Shown: positions 1 through 9,348 of the stretch, in pieces
Layout: each line of letters opens with the position of its first letter
Position numbering within the stretch: position 1 is the first letter of the stretch
Assembly (NCBI GenBank): GCA_913055135.1
Contig: CAJXJV010000004.1
Span: 1 to 19,415, forward strand
DNA from: an uncultured Desulfurobacterium sp.
Lineage (GTDB): Bacteria; Aquificota; Aquificia; Desulfurobacteriales; Desulfurobacteriaceae
Direction: 5' to 3'
Length of the DNA stretch: 19,415 bases
Position numbers and translations under genes: made by a program
The notes under the pieces: generated by a model
Databases searched by the model: none
The model's input: only the letters and a program-made list of their open reading frames with translations
Told to the model about the DNA's origin: nothing

Positions 1-650
1 AAAACAGCATTTTCAACCTTCGGATTTATACTTTTAAGGATAGGAACAACTTTTAATCTTACTAAGTTTCTTTCAAAATCGGTCTTTAGATTAGAACTAT
101 CAATAACAAAAGGCAAATTATTTTCTGAGACGTATTTTTCAATTTCTTCTCTTGTTGCTTCAAAAAGGGGTCTAATAATCTTACCTCTTTTGGGTAAAAA
201 ACCACGAAGCCCTTTTATTCCTGTTCCTTTAACTAAATTAAGGATTATAGTCTCCAAAAGGTCTGAAGCTGTGTGACCGGTAGCAATAAGATCGGCACCT
301 ATTTTTTTTAAAGTCTCCTCCAAAAACTTATATCTAACGTTTCTTGCAATAGCTTCAATATTTTTCCCTTTAGAGATTTCTTTAACATCTTTCCTTTCTA
401 TGTAAACAGGAACATTCCAAGACTCACATAATTTTCTTACAAAGTTTTCATCTCTTTCAGATTCTTTTCCCCTTAGCATGTGATTAAGGTGGGCGGCGAA
501 AACCTGTAGCTGGAGCTCTTCTTTTAGAGATAGGAGAACGTGAAGGAGGGTTACAGAGTCAGGACCACCGGAAAGGGCAACAAGAACTTTTGAATTTTGG
601 GGAATTAGCGAAAACTTTTTAATTGTCTTTTCAACTTTTTCTTTTAACAT
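1..650 (-). CDS. tilS: tRNA(Ile)-lysidine synthase, N-terminal part (runs off window)
   Basis: TilS makes lysidine at C34 of tRNA-Ile(CAU) from lysine and ATP, so that this tRNA reads AUA rather than AUG. I translated the minus strand from the ATG at 648-650. The frame stays open to base 1, giving about 216 residues of the N-terminal ATPase domain. The PP-loop SGGPDS lies at residues 27-32. It is followed by the family-like LNHMLRG and then ATGHTASDLLET, the counterpart of the usual ATGHHADDQAET. The C-terminal tRNA-binding domains lie outside the window. The gene starts 21 nt after the tRNA-Met gene on the same strand and probably shares its promoter. I see no clear Shine-Dalgarno in that short gap. 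The family call is firm; the exact start is less so. Confidence 0.93.
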   Translation of the reverse strand, partial: MLKEKVEKTIKKFSLIPQNSKVLVALSGGPDSVTLLHVLLSLKEELQLQVFAAHLNHMLRGKESERDENFVRKLCESWNVPVYIERKDVKEISKGKNIEAIARNVRYKFLEETLKKIGADLIATGHTASDLLETIILNLVKGTGIKGLRGFLPKRGKIIRPLFEATREEIEKYVSENNLPFVIDSSNLKTDFERNLVRLKVVPILKSINPKVENAV

Positions 651-671
651 AAGCAGGAACTATCAGAAATT

Positions 672-748
672 TGGTGGCGACGGGTGGAGTCGAACCACCG
701 ACCTGGCGGGTATGAGCCGCCCGCTCTAACCACCTGAGCCACGTCGCC
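672..748 (-). tRNA. tRNA-Met(CAU), probably elongator
   Basis: A full cloverleaf can be drawn on the minus strand. The acceptor arm is GGCGACG paired with CGTCGCC, the D stem GCTC/GAGC, the anticodon stem GGCGG/CCGCC with loop CTCATAC, and the T arm GGTGG/CCACC. The discriminator is A and CCA is encoded at 672-674. The anticodon is CAU. A G1-C72 pair argues against the initiator, which usually has an unpaired position 1. The A5-U68 pair resembles E. coli elongator Met rather than tRNA-Ile2. Because the next gene is tilS, whose substrate is tRNA-Ile(CAU), that identity is not fully excluded. Confidence 0.93.
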
Positions 749-761
749 ACTTGCGGATAGA

Positions 762-790
762 AATATATCCTCTATACTTTTCACTGTCAA
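762..790 (-). promoter_or_regulatory. Sigma-70-type promoter for tRNA-Met and tilS
   Basis: On the minus strand a perfect -35 TTGACA (785-790) is followed by a 17-nt spacer and a -10 TATATT (762-767, five of six matches to consensus). Transcription would start about 7 nt further on, roughly 7 nt before the mature tRNA 5' end at 748. This is the best promoter match in the window and fits a strongly expressed tRNA gene. Confidence 0.75.
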
Positions 791-842
791 TAAATTTTTC
801 GTAAAATTCCACAATCTAAATGAGGAAAAACTGGAGGAGAAT

Positions 843-2051
843 GTGGGTAAAAGAGTTGTTCTTGCATATTCTGGAGGACTTGACACATCGGTTATTGTCA
901 GGTGGCTAACTGATAGAGGATTTGAGGTTATCACATACACGGCAGATGTTGGACAGGGCGAGGAATTAGGAGAGATAGAAGATAAGGCAAAGAAAGCCGG
1001 TGCCGTAGAAGCAATTATTGACGACATAAAGGAGGAGTTTGCAAGGGAATACTGCTTGCCCCTTATGAGGGCTGGAGCTCTCTATGAGGGGAAATATCCA
1101 CTTCTTTCTGCACTATCAAGACCCCTCATCGCCAAGAAGCTTGTTGAAGTTGCTCAGCGATGCGGAGCAGATTACGTTGCCCATGGTTCAACCGGAAAGG
1201 GAAACGACCAGGTGAGATTTGAGGCTTCTGTCTGGGCACTGGATCCAGATATTGAGGTTCTTGCACCTGTTAGAGAATGGGAGTTCAAGTCAAGAGAGGA
1301 AGAGATAGAGTACGCAAAGAAACATGGAATTCCCGTTGTTGCAACAAAGGAAAAGCCATACTCTTATGATAGAAACCTCTGGGGTGTTGCTATAGAGGCT
1401 GGTCCTCTTGAGGATCCTTACATTGAACCTCCAGAAGACGCCTTTGTTATCACAAAAAATCCCCTTGAAGCTCCAGATGAGCCTGAGTATGTGGAGATAG
1501 AGTTCGAAGAGGGAACACCTGTTGCCATCAATGGAAAGAGATATGAGAAGCTCTGGAAGCTCATCTGGGATCTCAATGAGATAGCCGGAAAGCACGGCTA
1601 CGGTAGAGTTGATATGGTTGAGAACAGACTTGTTGGTATCAAGTCAAGGGAGGTTTACGAATCTCCAGCAGGGTTACTTCTCATAAGAGCTTACGATGAA
1701 CTCGAAAGCCTTGTTCTTGATAGATTCACATACCACTACAAGCAGAGCCACATAAAGCACCCTTACGCCGAAGTTGTCTATGAAGCTCTCTGGTTTACAC
1801 CATTAAGGGAAGCAATGGATGCCTTTAACGACTCAATCGCTCCATTCGTAACCGGAAAGGTGAGATTCAAGCTCTACAAAGGAAACGCTACAGTTGTTGG
1901 AAGACAATCTCCAAACTCACTATACATTGAGGATCTTGCAACTTACAGCCCAAAAGACACTTTTGATCACAAGGCTGGAGCTGCATTTACAAAGGTCTGG
2001 AGTTTACCATTAAAAGTTATGGGAAGAGTAAGAAAGGAAAGGAGGAAATAG
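843..2051 (+). CDS. argG: Argininosuccinate synthase
   Basis: ArgG joins citrulline and aspartate using ATP to give argininosuccinate, the penultimate step of arginine synthesis, in the cytosol. The 402-residue protein has the usual family length. The PP-loop SGGLDTS lies at residues 10-16 and HGSTGKGNDQVRFE, another conserved stretch, at 114-127. The start is GTG at 843, because GGAGG at 833-837 lies five bases upstream and the protein then opens in the expected way (MGKRVVLAYSGG). An ATG at 841-843 overlaps this start in another frame and leads only to a 22-codon ORF. The gene ends in TAG directly abutting the ATG of tig, so the two are probably cotranscribed and translationally coupled. 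No other arginine genes are in the window. Confidence 0.97.
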   Translation: MGKRVVLAYSGGLDTSVIVRWLTDRGFEVITYTADVGQGEELGEIEDKAKKAGAVEAIIDDIKEEFAREYCLPLMRAGALYEGKYPLLSALSRPLIAKKLVEVAQRCGADYVAHGSTGKGNDQVRFEASVWALDPDIEVLAPVREWEFKSREEEIEYAKKHGIPVVATKEKPYSYDRNLWGVAIEAGPLEDPYIEPPEDAFVITKNPLEAPDEPEYVEIEFEEGTPVAINGKRYEKLWKLIWDLNEIAGKHGYGRVDMVENRLVGIKSREVYESPAGLLLIRAYDELESLVLDRFTYHYKQSHIKHPYAEVVYEALWFTPLREAMDAFNDSIAPFVTGKVRFKLYKGNATVVGRQSPNSLYIEDLATYSPKDTFDHKAGAAFTKVWSLPLKVMGRVRKERRK

Positions 2052-3368
2052 ATGGCGTACGAAGTTGAAAAAAGAAACGAGGTAGTTTATGCAGTAAAGA
2101 TTACTGCAGAACCTAAGGAACTCGAAAAAGAAGTCAATGAGATCTGCAAGGAAATCAGGAAAACAGCAAAGATTCCAGGATTCAGACCAGGAAAGGCTCC
2201 AATTAACATAATCAAAAAGTACTACGAAGAGACAATAAAGGATTCTCTTCTAAGAACCTTTGTTGCTGAGAAACTCTCTGAAGCAATAAAGGAGAAAGAG
2301 CTTCAGGTTATCACCGAGCCTGTTGTCGAAGAACTGGACTTCTCTCTGAAGGAAAACAGATTCTCCACAACTGTTCTTTTTGAAGTCAAGCCTTCTATCG
2401 AGCTTAAAGCTGAAGACTATAAAGGCATAAAGGTCAAAAAGACCACAAGAGAAATTACCGATGAAGACGTTGAGAAAGTAATTGAGGGACTAAAAAATAG
2501 GCAAGCTGAATTCCAAGAAGTTGAAAGAGAAGCAAAGGAAGAAGATTTAGTTGAGCTCGAATACGAAACAGTGATAAAGGAAGGAGAAGAGGAGAAAACT
2601 CAGAAAGGTTCTATTTCTGTAATTCTCGGACAGAAGCAACTCTGGCCAGAGGTCGAGAAAGAAGTTCTTGGTAAGAAGGCTGGCGAAGAGGGAGAAGTAA
2701 CATTTACCGCTTCTGAGGATGAAAAAGTTTATGGAGAAGCAGCAGGTAAGGAAATAACAGTTAGGTTCAAGATCAAAGCAGTTAAGGAGAAAATACTTCC
2801 TGAGGTTAACGACGAGTTTGCCCAAAAGTTGGGTTTTGAAAACCTTGAAGACATGAAGAAAAAGATTAGAGAAGATCTTGAAATCTCTGAGAAAACAAGA
2901 GAACAAGAAGAACTTGAAGATCAGATAGTTGAGGATCTCCTCAAGAAAGTAGATGTCCCTATTCCTCCATCAATGCTCGATCTTGAAATAAGAGCTCAGG
3001 CAGAGAATCAGCTAAGAAGACTTGCCCAGTTCGGTGTTGACGTCAGACAGATGAATCCTCAATCGATCGTTGAAATGGTAAAACCTACTGCTGAGAAAAC
3101 TGTCAAGGTAAAACTACTCCTTGAAAAAGTTGCTGAGCTCGAAGGTATAGAGGTAACAGACGAGGATCTCGAAACTGAAATTCAAAAGTTAGCAGATGCA
3201 GCTTTTGGTGGTGACTATGTTCAGGCAAGGCAGTCCCTTGAAGAGAAAGGACTCCTTGGAATGATAAGACAGGACGTCCTGAGACAGAAAGCCCTTGACA
3301 GACTCATCGAACTTGCAGAGATAGAAGAAGTTCCAGCTGAAGAGGTTGCTAAATCTGAAGAGAAATAA
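2052..3368 (+). CDS. tig: Trigger factor, ribosome-associated chaperone / prolyl isomerase
   Basis: Trigger factor docks at the ribosomal exit tunnel and shields nascent chains. The ribosome-binding signature GFRPGKAP is at residues 43-50. Next comes an FKBP-like prolyl-isomerase region, roughly 155-245. The C-terminal region, about 250-425, is helical and highly charged, and in this family it forms the chaperone cradle; a short acidic tail follows. At 438 residues it has normal family length. Its ATG directly follows the argG stop with no gap, and the ribosome-binding site (GGAGG, 2041-2045) lies within the end of argG. In many bacteria tig precedes clpP/clpX; here it does not, being followed by convergent purL. 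Confidence 0.96.
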   Translation: MAYEVEKRNEVVYAVKITAEPKELEKEVNEICKEIRKTAKIPGFRPGKAPINIIKKYYEETIKDSLLRTFVAEKLSEAIKEKELQVITEPVVEELDFSLKENRFSTTVLFEVKPSIELKAEDYKGIKVKKTTREITDEDVEKVIEGLKNRQAEFQEVEREAKEEDLVELEYETVIKEGEEEKTQKGSISVILGQKQLWPEVEKEVLGKKAGEEGEVTFTASEDEKVYGEAAGKEITVRFKIKAVKEKILPEVNDEFAQKLGFENLEDMKKKIREDLEISEKTREQEELEDQIVEDLLKKVDVPIPPSMLDLEIRAQAENQLRRLAQFGVDVRQMNPQSIVEMVKPTAEKTVKVKLLLEKVAELEGIEVTDEDLETEIQKLADAAFGGDYVQARQSLEEKGLLGMIRQDVLRQKALDRLIELAEIEEVPAEEVAKSEEK

Positions 3369-3371
3369 TTT

Positions 3372-3389
3372 AAGCCCCTCCGGGGGCTT
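3372..3389. terminator. Hairpin between convergent tig and purL, probable two-way terminator
   Basis: The arms AAGCCCC (3372-3378) and GGGGCTT (3383-3389) pair perfectly around a TCCG loop. The hairpin begins 4 nt after the tig stop and ends 4 nt before the purL stop on the other strand, so one stem can serve both genes. The tails are only moderately T-rich on either side, so it is a weaker match to a textbook intrinsic terminator than the stem alone suggests. Confidence 0.65.
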
Positions 3390-3393
3390 CTAT

Positions 3394-5622
3394 CTACAAC
3401 ATACCTGTTAGTTTTCTTTCAAGAGAGTTTTTGTAGACCTCCTTACACTCCTTAATGCTCAAATTAATCACTTCTCTACCTTTGTGTCTGACAATCCCTT
3501 TACCGGTTCCTGTTACTACCCCTACTACTTTTGCAGGAACAGTCTTTTCCTCTAAGAAGTTAAGAAGCTCTTCCACTTTTTCCTTAGCAACTGTTACAAC
3601 TATTCTGCTCTGATCTTCGCCAAAGAGGAGGAAATCTGTCCGGATGTCATCCTCAAAATCAACCTCAAATCCAAGTTCCCTCTCGAACGCCGACTCAAAA
3701 AGGTTTACAGCAAGTCCACCCTCAGAAACGTCGTGGGCACTCTTCACAAGTCCTTTCTCTATTGCTTCAACAATAGCTCTCTGAAGAGCTCTCTCAAAAG
3801 CAAGGTCTATTGACTGTCCCCTGCCTCTAAACTCTCCTTCCACAAGCTTCTGATACTCTGAACCAGAAATGTTTCCAACATTCTCCCCAAGGAGAACAAT
3901 TACATCCCCTTCTTCCTTAAAGAAAGAGGTCATCCTCTTCTCAACGTCCTCTAAAACTCCCACGCAGACAACTGTTGGTGTGGGGAATACCGCTCTCTTA
4001 CCTCTATCAGTTGTGGTTTCGTTGTAAAAACTTACGTTTCCACTTACTACTGGAGTCTCAAGGACTCTACAGGCATCTGCCATTCCATCTGTTGCCTTCA
4101 CAAACTGCCACATTATCTCTGGATCCTCAGGACTTCCAAAGTTAAGGCAGTCTGTTATAGCTCTTGGAATAGCTCCTGAGCAGGCAACGTTCCTTGCAGC
4201 TTCTGCAACGGCTATCTTTCCACCTTCATAAGGATTCAGATAGCAATAACGGGAGTTACAGTCAGAGCTTATTGCAATTCCCTTTTTACTTTCCTTAACC
4301 CTTAAAACAGCTGCATCGGATTCCGGATAAACAACCGTATTTATCTGAACCATGTGGTCATACTGTCTGTAAATCCATCTCTTGCTGGCAATTGTCGGAG
4401 AGTCAAGGAGTTTTTTGACTACTTCGTTGTAATCTTCTGGTTCTGGAATCCTGTTCTGATCGTAGGAAAGGTTTTCCTTTATGTATTCAGGAACCTTAAA
4501 CGGTCTGCAGTAAACCGGTGCTTCATCAGTCAGGGCTTTAATCGGGAGTTCCGCAACTTCCTCTCCATACCAGAAAAGCCTGAGGACTGGTTCTTCTATG
4601 ACCTCGCCAATTACACAGGCATCAAGATCCCACCTTCTGAAAACTTCCATTATCTCTTCTTCTTTACCTTTTTCACAAACAACAAGCATCCTTTCCTGTG
4701 ATTCAGAAAGCATTATCTCATAAGGAGTCATTCCTTCTTCTCTTGTTGGCACCTTATCAAGTTCAAGCCTTACACCAACTCCTCCACGAGCTGCCATTTC
4801 AACTGAGGAGGAAGTCAGCCCTGCAGCTCCCATATCCTGAATGGCAACTATTCCATCTTTCTCCATCGCCTCAAGGCAGGCTTCAATGAGGAGTTTTTCC
4901 ATAAAAGGATCGCCAACCTGAACGTTTACCTTCTTCTCAACTTCCTCTTCAGACGAAAACTCCTCAGAAGCCATTGTTGCACCGTGAATTCCATCTCTTC
5001 CAGTCTTCGCACCAACGTAGATAACAGGATTTCCAACACCTGCAGCCTTTGCGTAGAAGATTTTGTCCTTCTTCACTATTCCAAGAGCAAAGGCATTTAC
5101 GAGAGGATTTGTCTGGTAGCAGGAATCAAAGTAAACCTCTCCTCCAACTGTTGGTACACCAACACAGTTTCCGTAGTGACTGATTCCAGAAACAACCCCC
5201 TTTGCAACGTACCTCATCTTAGAATCGTTCAGTTCCCCAAATCTAAGAGAATCCATACAGGCAACAGGTCTTGCACCCATCGTGAAAACGTCTCTGAGTA
5301 TTCCACCTACCCCAGTTGCTGCTCCGTGGAACGGTTCTATGAACGATGGATGGTTGTGGGATTCAACCTTAAAGGCTGCACATATCTGATTCTCTTCATC
5401 GACCATTATTATTCCAGCATTCTCACCAGGACCCTGAACAACCCATGGAGCTTCAGTTGGAAACTTTTTCAGATGAGGTCTCGAAGACTTATAGGAACAG
5501 TGTTCTGACCACATTGCAGAAAAAATGCCCAACTCAACAAGGTTTGGCTCTCTTCCCAGTATTTTCAAAATCCTCTGGTACTCTTCCCAGGTAACATGCT
5601 GTTCAATAATTTCTCTATCCAT
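3394..5622 (-). CDS. purL: Phosphoribosylformylglycinamidine synthase subunit PurL
   Basis: PurL converts FGAR to FGAM with ATP and ammonia in purine synthesis. At 742 residues this is the small, Bacillus-type form, which in characterised species works with separate PurS and PurQ subunits; neither is in the window. [10 protein letters not shown] lies at residues 38-47 and VESHNHPS, part of the ATP-binding region, at 86-93. A second AIR-synthase-like repeat occupies the C-terminal half. The start is the ATG at 5620-5622, with a GGGGAAGG-like ribosome-binding site just upstream. It stands alone on this strand, divergent from the DUF1858-like gene and convergent with tig. Confidence 0.96.
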   Translation of the reverse strand: MDREIIEQHVTWEEYQRILKILGREPNLVELGIFSAMWSEHCSYKSSRPHLKKFPTEAPWVVQGPGENAGIIMVDEENQICAAFKVESHNHPSFIEPFHGAATGVGGILRDVFTMGARPVACMDSLRFGELNDSKMRYVAKGVVSGISHYGNCVGVPTVGGEVYFDSCYQTNPLVNAFALGIVKKDKIFYAKAAGVGNPVIYVGAKTGRDGIHGATMASEEFSSEEEVEKKVNVQVGDPFMEKLLIEACLEAMEKDGIVAIQDMGAAGLTSSSVEMAARGGVGVRLELDKVPTREEGMTPYEIMLSESQERMLVVCEKGKEEEIMEVFRRWDLDACVIGEVIEEPVLRLFWYGEEVAELPIKALTDEAPVYCRPFKVPEYIKENLSYDQNRIPEPEDYNEVVKKLLDSPTIASKRWIYRQYDHMVQINTVVYPESDAAVLRVKESKKGIAISSDCNSRYCYLNPYEGGKIAVAEAARNVACSGAIPRAITDCLNFGSPEDPEIMWQFVKATDGMADACRVLETPVVSGNVSFYNETTTDRGKRAVFPTPTVVCVGVLEDVEKRMTSFFKEEGDVIVLLGENVGNISGSEYQKLVEGEFRGRGQSIDLAFERALQRAIVEAIEKGLVKSAHDVSEGGLAVNLFESAFERELGFEVDFEDDIRTDFLLFGEDQSRIVVTVAKEKVEELLNFLEEKTVPAKVVGVVTGTGKGIVRHKGREVINLSIKECKEVYKNSLERKLTGML

Positions 5623-5636
5623 TTCCTTCCCCTGGA

Positions 5637-5665
5637 TTGTTTATAAAGTGCTAACTAATTATAAC
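5637..5665 (+). promoter_or_regulatory. Candidate promoter for the DUF1858-DUF2148-CorA unit
   Basis: TTGTTT (5637-5642) and TATAAC (5660-5665) are separated by exactly 17 nt on the plus strand, about 24 bp before the preferred ATG at 5690. The -10 is a five-of-six match; the -35 matches only in TTG. On the opposite strand a perfect TATAAT (5658-5663) overlaps this -10 and may serve purL, but I find no good -35 for it. The two divergent units may therefore share a compact promoter zone. Confidence 0.45.
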
Positions 5666-5689
5666 CTTTAACTTGAAAAGGTGTTTGGA

Positions 5690-5941
5690 ATGATAAAATT
5701 TCCCATAAAGCACTCGAAGAGAGGTTTTGTTTTGAAAGAACCAAATCTTGATATGACACTCAGAGAGTGTCTTGAGAAATTCCCCCAGCTAAAAGATACA
5801 CTTTACTCATTGATTGAAGAATGCATCTACTGTGAAGGATTCAAAGACGAAACTCTAAGGAAAGTTTTTAAAGCTCACGGACTTAATCCCGAAAAATCTC
5901 TGAAAAAACTCATTAAAGCTCTGGGAGAGGAAAATGTTTGA
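5690..5941 (+). CDS. Small CxxC protein, DUF1858-like
   Basis: This 83-residue protein resembles the DUF1858 domain, which is found alone or fused to redox proteins and is of unclear function. The supporting pattern is DMTLRECLEKFPQLKDTL, then a CIYC (CxxC) motif, then DETLRKVFKAHGLNPEKSLKKL. There is no signal peptide or membrane segment. An upstream GTG at 5681 would add three residues, but AAAGGTG at 5677-5683 is well placed for the ATG at 5690, so I prefer that. Its end overlaps the next gene by 8 nt, which implies translational coupling with the DUF2148 protein. The CxxC pair could bind a metal or an Fe-S cluster, or be redox-active; the sequence does not decide. Confidence 0.75.
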   Translation: MIKFPIKHSKRGFVLKEPNLDMTLRECLEKFPQLKDTLYSLIEECIYCEGFKDETLRKVFKAHGLNPEKSLKKLIKALGEENV

Positions 5942-6452
5942 ATACATAAACGGAATAAAACTGGTAGCAGAGCTCATGTGCTGTAGCGCTATAACAGCAC
6001 CAAAGGGGAAAGGGATTAACCTCCTCTACACAAAAATTTTCGAAGGAGAGGAGAAAGAAAAAGTTGCCGATCTTATGGAACAAATAGGTAAAGAAAAGGA
6101 AATTCCTTTCTTCATCAGGGATGCAAAGAACGTAAGGGATTCTTTGCTTGTTGTCTTCATTGGTACAGAGGTAAAACCAAGGGGTGTACCTTTTTGTGGT
6201 TTCTGCGGATTTGAGAACTGTGAAAAATCTTCAGAGGCTGGAGCTTACTGTGCATACGCTGTGGGAGACCTTGGAACAGCCATAGGCTCAGCAGTTAAAG
6301 TTGCTTCCGACCACAATATCGACAACAGGATAATGTTCTCCTTCGGAAAGGCAGCAATCGTTGGAGGATTTGTTCCAGAAAAAATCAAGATAGGATACGG
6401 AATCCCTCTATCTGTAGCCGGCAAAAACATCTATTTTGACAGGAAAATGTAA
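5934..6452 (+). CDS. DUF2148 ferredoxin-domain protein
   Basis: This 172-residue cytosolic protein matches the DUF2148 family (annotated as containing a ferredoxin domain), whose role is not established. The diagnostic stretch is CGFCGFENC followed by a fourth cysteine: C88, C91, C96 and C106 are placed to hold an iron-sulfur cluster. Two adjacent cysteines, C16-C17, lie near the N terminus. The C-terminal motifs GDLGTAIGSA, DNRIMFSFGKAA and GIPLSVAGKNIYFDR are also typical. It overlaps the DUF1858-like gene by 8 nt upstream, and its TAA overlaps the ATG of the CorA-family gene (TAATG), so all three probably form one coupled unit. Which reaction it serves cannot be read from the sequence. Confidence 0.85.
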   Translation: MFEYINGIKLVAELMCCSAITAPKGKGINLLYTKIFEGEEKEKVADLMEQIGKEKEIPFFIRDAKNVRDSLLVVFIGTEVKPRGVPFCGFCGFENCEKSSEAGAYCAYAVGDLGTAIGSAVKVASDHNIDNRIMFSFGKAAIVGGFVPEKIKIGYGIPLSVAGKNIYFDRKM

Positions 6453-7411
6453 TGGAAAACCTTGCCTGGATCGTCATTCCTGAGAGGGACTCAATAACTA
6501 CTCTGAGAACGGGAATCCCTTCTCTTTTAGAGAATGAGGAACTTCTTTCTAAAAGTCCCAAGTGGATTCATTTGAGAAATATAGACGACCAGGCAGAAAA
6601 ACTCCTTTTAGAACACTTCAGAATAAACGAACTTTCCTTGGAAGACTGCCGTTCAGAAGCAAGATCAAAGGTTGAGATTTTTGAGGACTACGTATTTGTC
6701 CTGATGATATACTTTGATGGAGGTATAATTCGCCAGAAAAAGCTCTGCATCTTCTGGGGAAACGATTTCATAATAACAGTCGGTAGTCGGAGACTTTTTG
6801 AAGAGGCAAGGAAAAGTCTCTCCTTAGAAGAGAAACCGTTTGATCAGGGAATAGAAAAGATCCTCTGGCTGATCTCAAGTATCGTAGCGGACAAGTTTAA
6901 AGAAGTTACAGATATCTTAGAAGAGCAGGGAGATGAAGTAGAAGCGAGAGTTTTTAAAGAACAGAACCCGGAACTTCTTGAAGATATCTCAGACCTCTCA
7001 TTTGAAATCCTTACACTGAGGAGAACACTTAAACAGCTCAGGGATACCTACAAATCATTGATTTCTTCCGCTCCCCGTCTCATAAATCCTGAAAATATCC
7101 ACTACTTTAGAGACCTTCTTGACGAAATTAGCATTCTCTACGACAGGGCAGAAACTCTGCATGAATTTATTCAAAACGTTCTCAATGTTTTCTCTTCTCT
7201 TGTCTCTTTCAAACTAAATGACATTATGAAAACATTAACCATACTTATTACCATTCTTGAACCACTAATGCTCATTAGCAGTTTCTATGGTATGAATGTG
7301 GAAGAACTTCCCTTAGCCCATTCATCTTACGGTATTTTCGTCATCTCCTTCATAATGTTGGGCGTTTCACTCACCCTTCTTTATTACTTTAGAAAGAGAG
7401 GATGGATTTAG
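6452..7411 (+). CDS. CorA-family divalent cation transporter
   Basis: CorA proteins form pentameric inner-membrane channels for Mg2+ and, in some members, Co2+, Ni2+ or Zn2+ (efflux in the ZntB branch). This 319-residue protein has the expected order: a soluble N-terminal domain, a long charged helix around 135-255, a first membrane helix at about 258-279, the signature GMN at 280-282, and a second helix at about 293-312 with a short basic tail. The loop after GMN reads VEELPLAHSSYG, which departs from the usual E. coli-type MPE loop and leaves ion specificity open. It overlaps the DUF2148 gene by one base. Linkage to two cysteine-rich proteins might hint at a metal other than Mg2+; that is speculation. 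Confidence 0.92.
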   Translation: MENLAWIVIPERDSITTLRTGIPSLLENEELLSKSPKWIHLRNIDDQAEKLLLEHFRINELSLEDCRSEARSKVEIFEDYVFVLMIYFDGGIIRQKKLCIFWGNDFIITVGSRRLFEEARKSLSLEEKPFDQGIEKILWLISSIVADKFKEVTDILEEQGDEVEARVFKEQNPELLEDISDLSFEILTLRRTLKQLRDTYKSLISSAPRLINPENIHYFRDLLDEISILYDRAETLHEFIQNVLNVFSSLVSFKLNDIMKTLTILITILEPLMLISSFYGMNVEELPLAHSSYGIFVISFIMLGVSLTLLYYFRKRGWI

Positions 7412-7420
7412 CAAAAGGAC

Positions 7421-7449
7421 TTGTCAAATCCTGTCAGAAGTCCTAAATT
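7421..7449 (+). promoter_or_regulatory. Candidate promoter for tRNA-Pro and tRNA-Arg
   Basis: TTGTCA (7421-7426) is followed, after 17 nt, by TAAATT (7444-7449). The start of transcription would fall around 7456, about 10 nt before the mature tRNA-Pro. Matches are five of six at -35 and four of six at -10. The inverted repeat AGGACTT (7416-7422) / AAGTCCT (7438-7444) overlaps it and could be a weak corA terminator or an operator. Confidence 0.5.
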
Positions 7450-7465
7450 AGTCATCGTCAAGTTT

Positions 7466-7543
7466 CGGGGCATAGCTCAGCTTGGTTAGAGCGCGTGCCT
7501 TGGGAGCACGAGGTCGCCCGTTCAAATCGGGCTGCCCCGACCA
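7466..7543 (+). tRNA. tRNA-Pro(UGG)
   Basis: The acceptor is CGGGGCA paired with TGCCCCG, with the first base C typical of proline tRNAs. The anticodon stem is CGTGC/GCACG with loop CTTGGGA, giving anticodon UGG. The T arm is GCCCG/CGGGC with TTCAAAT. The discriminator is A and CCA is encoded at 7541-7543. It lies 54 bp after the CorA-family gene and 22 bp before tRNA-Arg on the same strand. Confidence 0.97.
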
Positions 7544-7565
7544 TTTTAAAATCCCTCCCCTTCAG

Positions 7566-8418
<853 letters not shown>

Positions 8419-8419
<1 letters not shown>

Positions 8420-9348
8420 CAAACCCTCAGATTCGATTCAAAACCAAGGTCTTTTATCATTTCAGCATCATCTTTTAAACTTCTACCTTTTGTTGTTAGA
8501 TAGTTTCCAACCATTAAAGCATTTGCAGGGAAAAGCCCAAGAGGCTGGAGCTCTCTTAAATTATACTCTCTACCCCCACAAATCCGTATTTCTACCTCAG
8601 GTATTGCCATTCTAATTGCCGTAAGAATTCTCAAACACTTCAAAGGAGTTAAGAAGTTTGCGTTCTCAAGAGGAGTTCCTTTTACAGGATGAAGGAAATT
8701 TACAGGAATAGAGTCTACCTGGAGCTTCTTCCAGGTTTCAATAATTGAGGCTACATCATCGTCGCTCTCACCAAGACCAAAAATTCCACCACAGCAGGTT
8801 GAGAGACCAACCTCTTTTGCTTGTTCAATTGTCTTTACTCTATCTTCCCACTTCTGAACAGTCGTTATTGCAGGATAGAACTCTTTTGAAGTCTCAAGAT
8901 TATGGTGATACCTATCAAGCCCTGAATCCTTTAAGAATTTTAAATCAACTTTCCTGAGCTGACCTAAAGATGCACAGATTTTTACTTCTGGATTTTTAGA
9001 TTTTATCTTTTCAACAACCTCAGCGATTCTTTTTAATTCTTTCCTATCTACAGAAATACCACTTGTTACAAAGCTAAACCTGTCTATTCCCTTTTCAAAA
9101 GCATTAAGCGCAGCGTCTATGAGTTTTTGTTCTTCAAGAAGCGGATAAGTCTTAATTTTCAAATCAAATCTTGCCGACTGTGCACAGAACTTACAGTCAG
9201 AAGGACATTTACCACTTTTTGCATTTAAAATAGCACAGGTTTCTATTTGTTTTCCAAAGTACTTAAATTTTTCCTGAAGAGACATGTTAAGAAAGGAATA
9301 GAACTCTTCAGGAGAACAGCTGAGAATTTTCTTTACTTCTTCTCTCAT
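8419..9348 (-). CDS. bioB: Biotin synthase (radical SAM), possibly a variant-cluster type
   Basis: BioB inserts sulfur into dethiobiotin, using a SAM-binding [4Fe-4S] cluster and a sacrificial auxiliary cluster. The radical SAM motif is C48-x3-C52-x2-C55 (CPSDCKFC). YHHNLETS and GGIFGLGE are BioB-typical. Of the E. coli auxiliary-cluster ligands (C97, C128, C188, R260), counterparts of three are visible: C125, C185 and R255. The counterpart of C97 is serine (RFSFVTSG), and an extra cysteine, C257, appears in IRICGGRE. At 309 residues it is somewhat shorter than the E. coli enzyme. It overlaps mglA by 4 nt upstream and the ydcF-like gene downstream. No other biotin genes are nearby. Confidence 0.94.

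Noticed and set aside
672..748. Initiator tRNA-fMet or tRNA-Ile(CAU)
   Set aside because: Position 1 is paired (G1-C72), unlike a typical bacterial initiator, and the A5-U68 pair matches elongator Met better than E. coli tRNA-Ile2.
644..1027. 127-residue minus-strand ORF across tRNA-Met and the start of argG
   Set aside because: It crosses a tRNA gene and lies antisense to a certain argG; its composition is Ser-rich and shows no domain.
4984..5508. 174-residue plus-strand ORF opposite purL
   Set aside because: It lies wholly antisense to well-conserved PurL motifs and resembles no family; it is a shadow frame.
7416..7444. AGGACTT/AAGTCCT inverted repeat as a corA terminator
   Set aside because: The loop is 15 nt, there is no T tract after it, and it overlaps the likely tRNA-Pro promoter, so it is not listed as a terminator.
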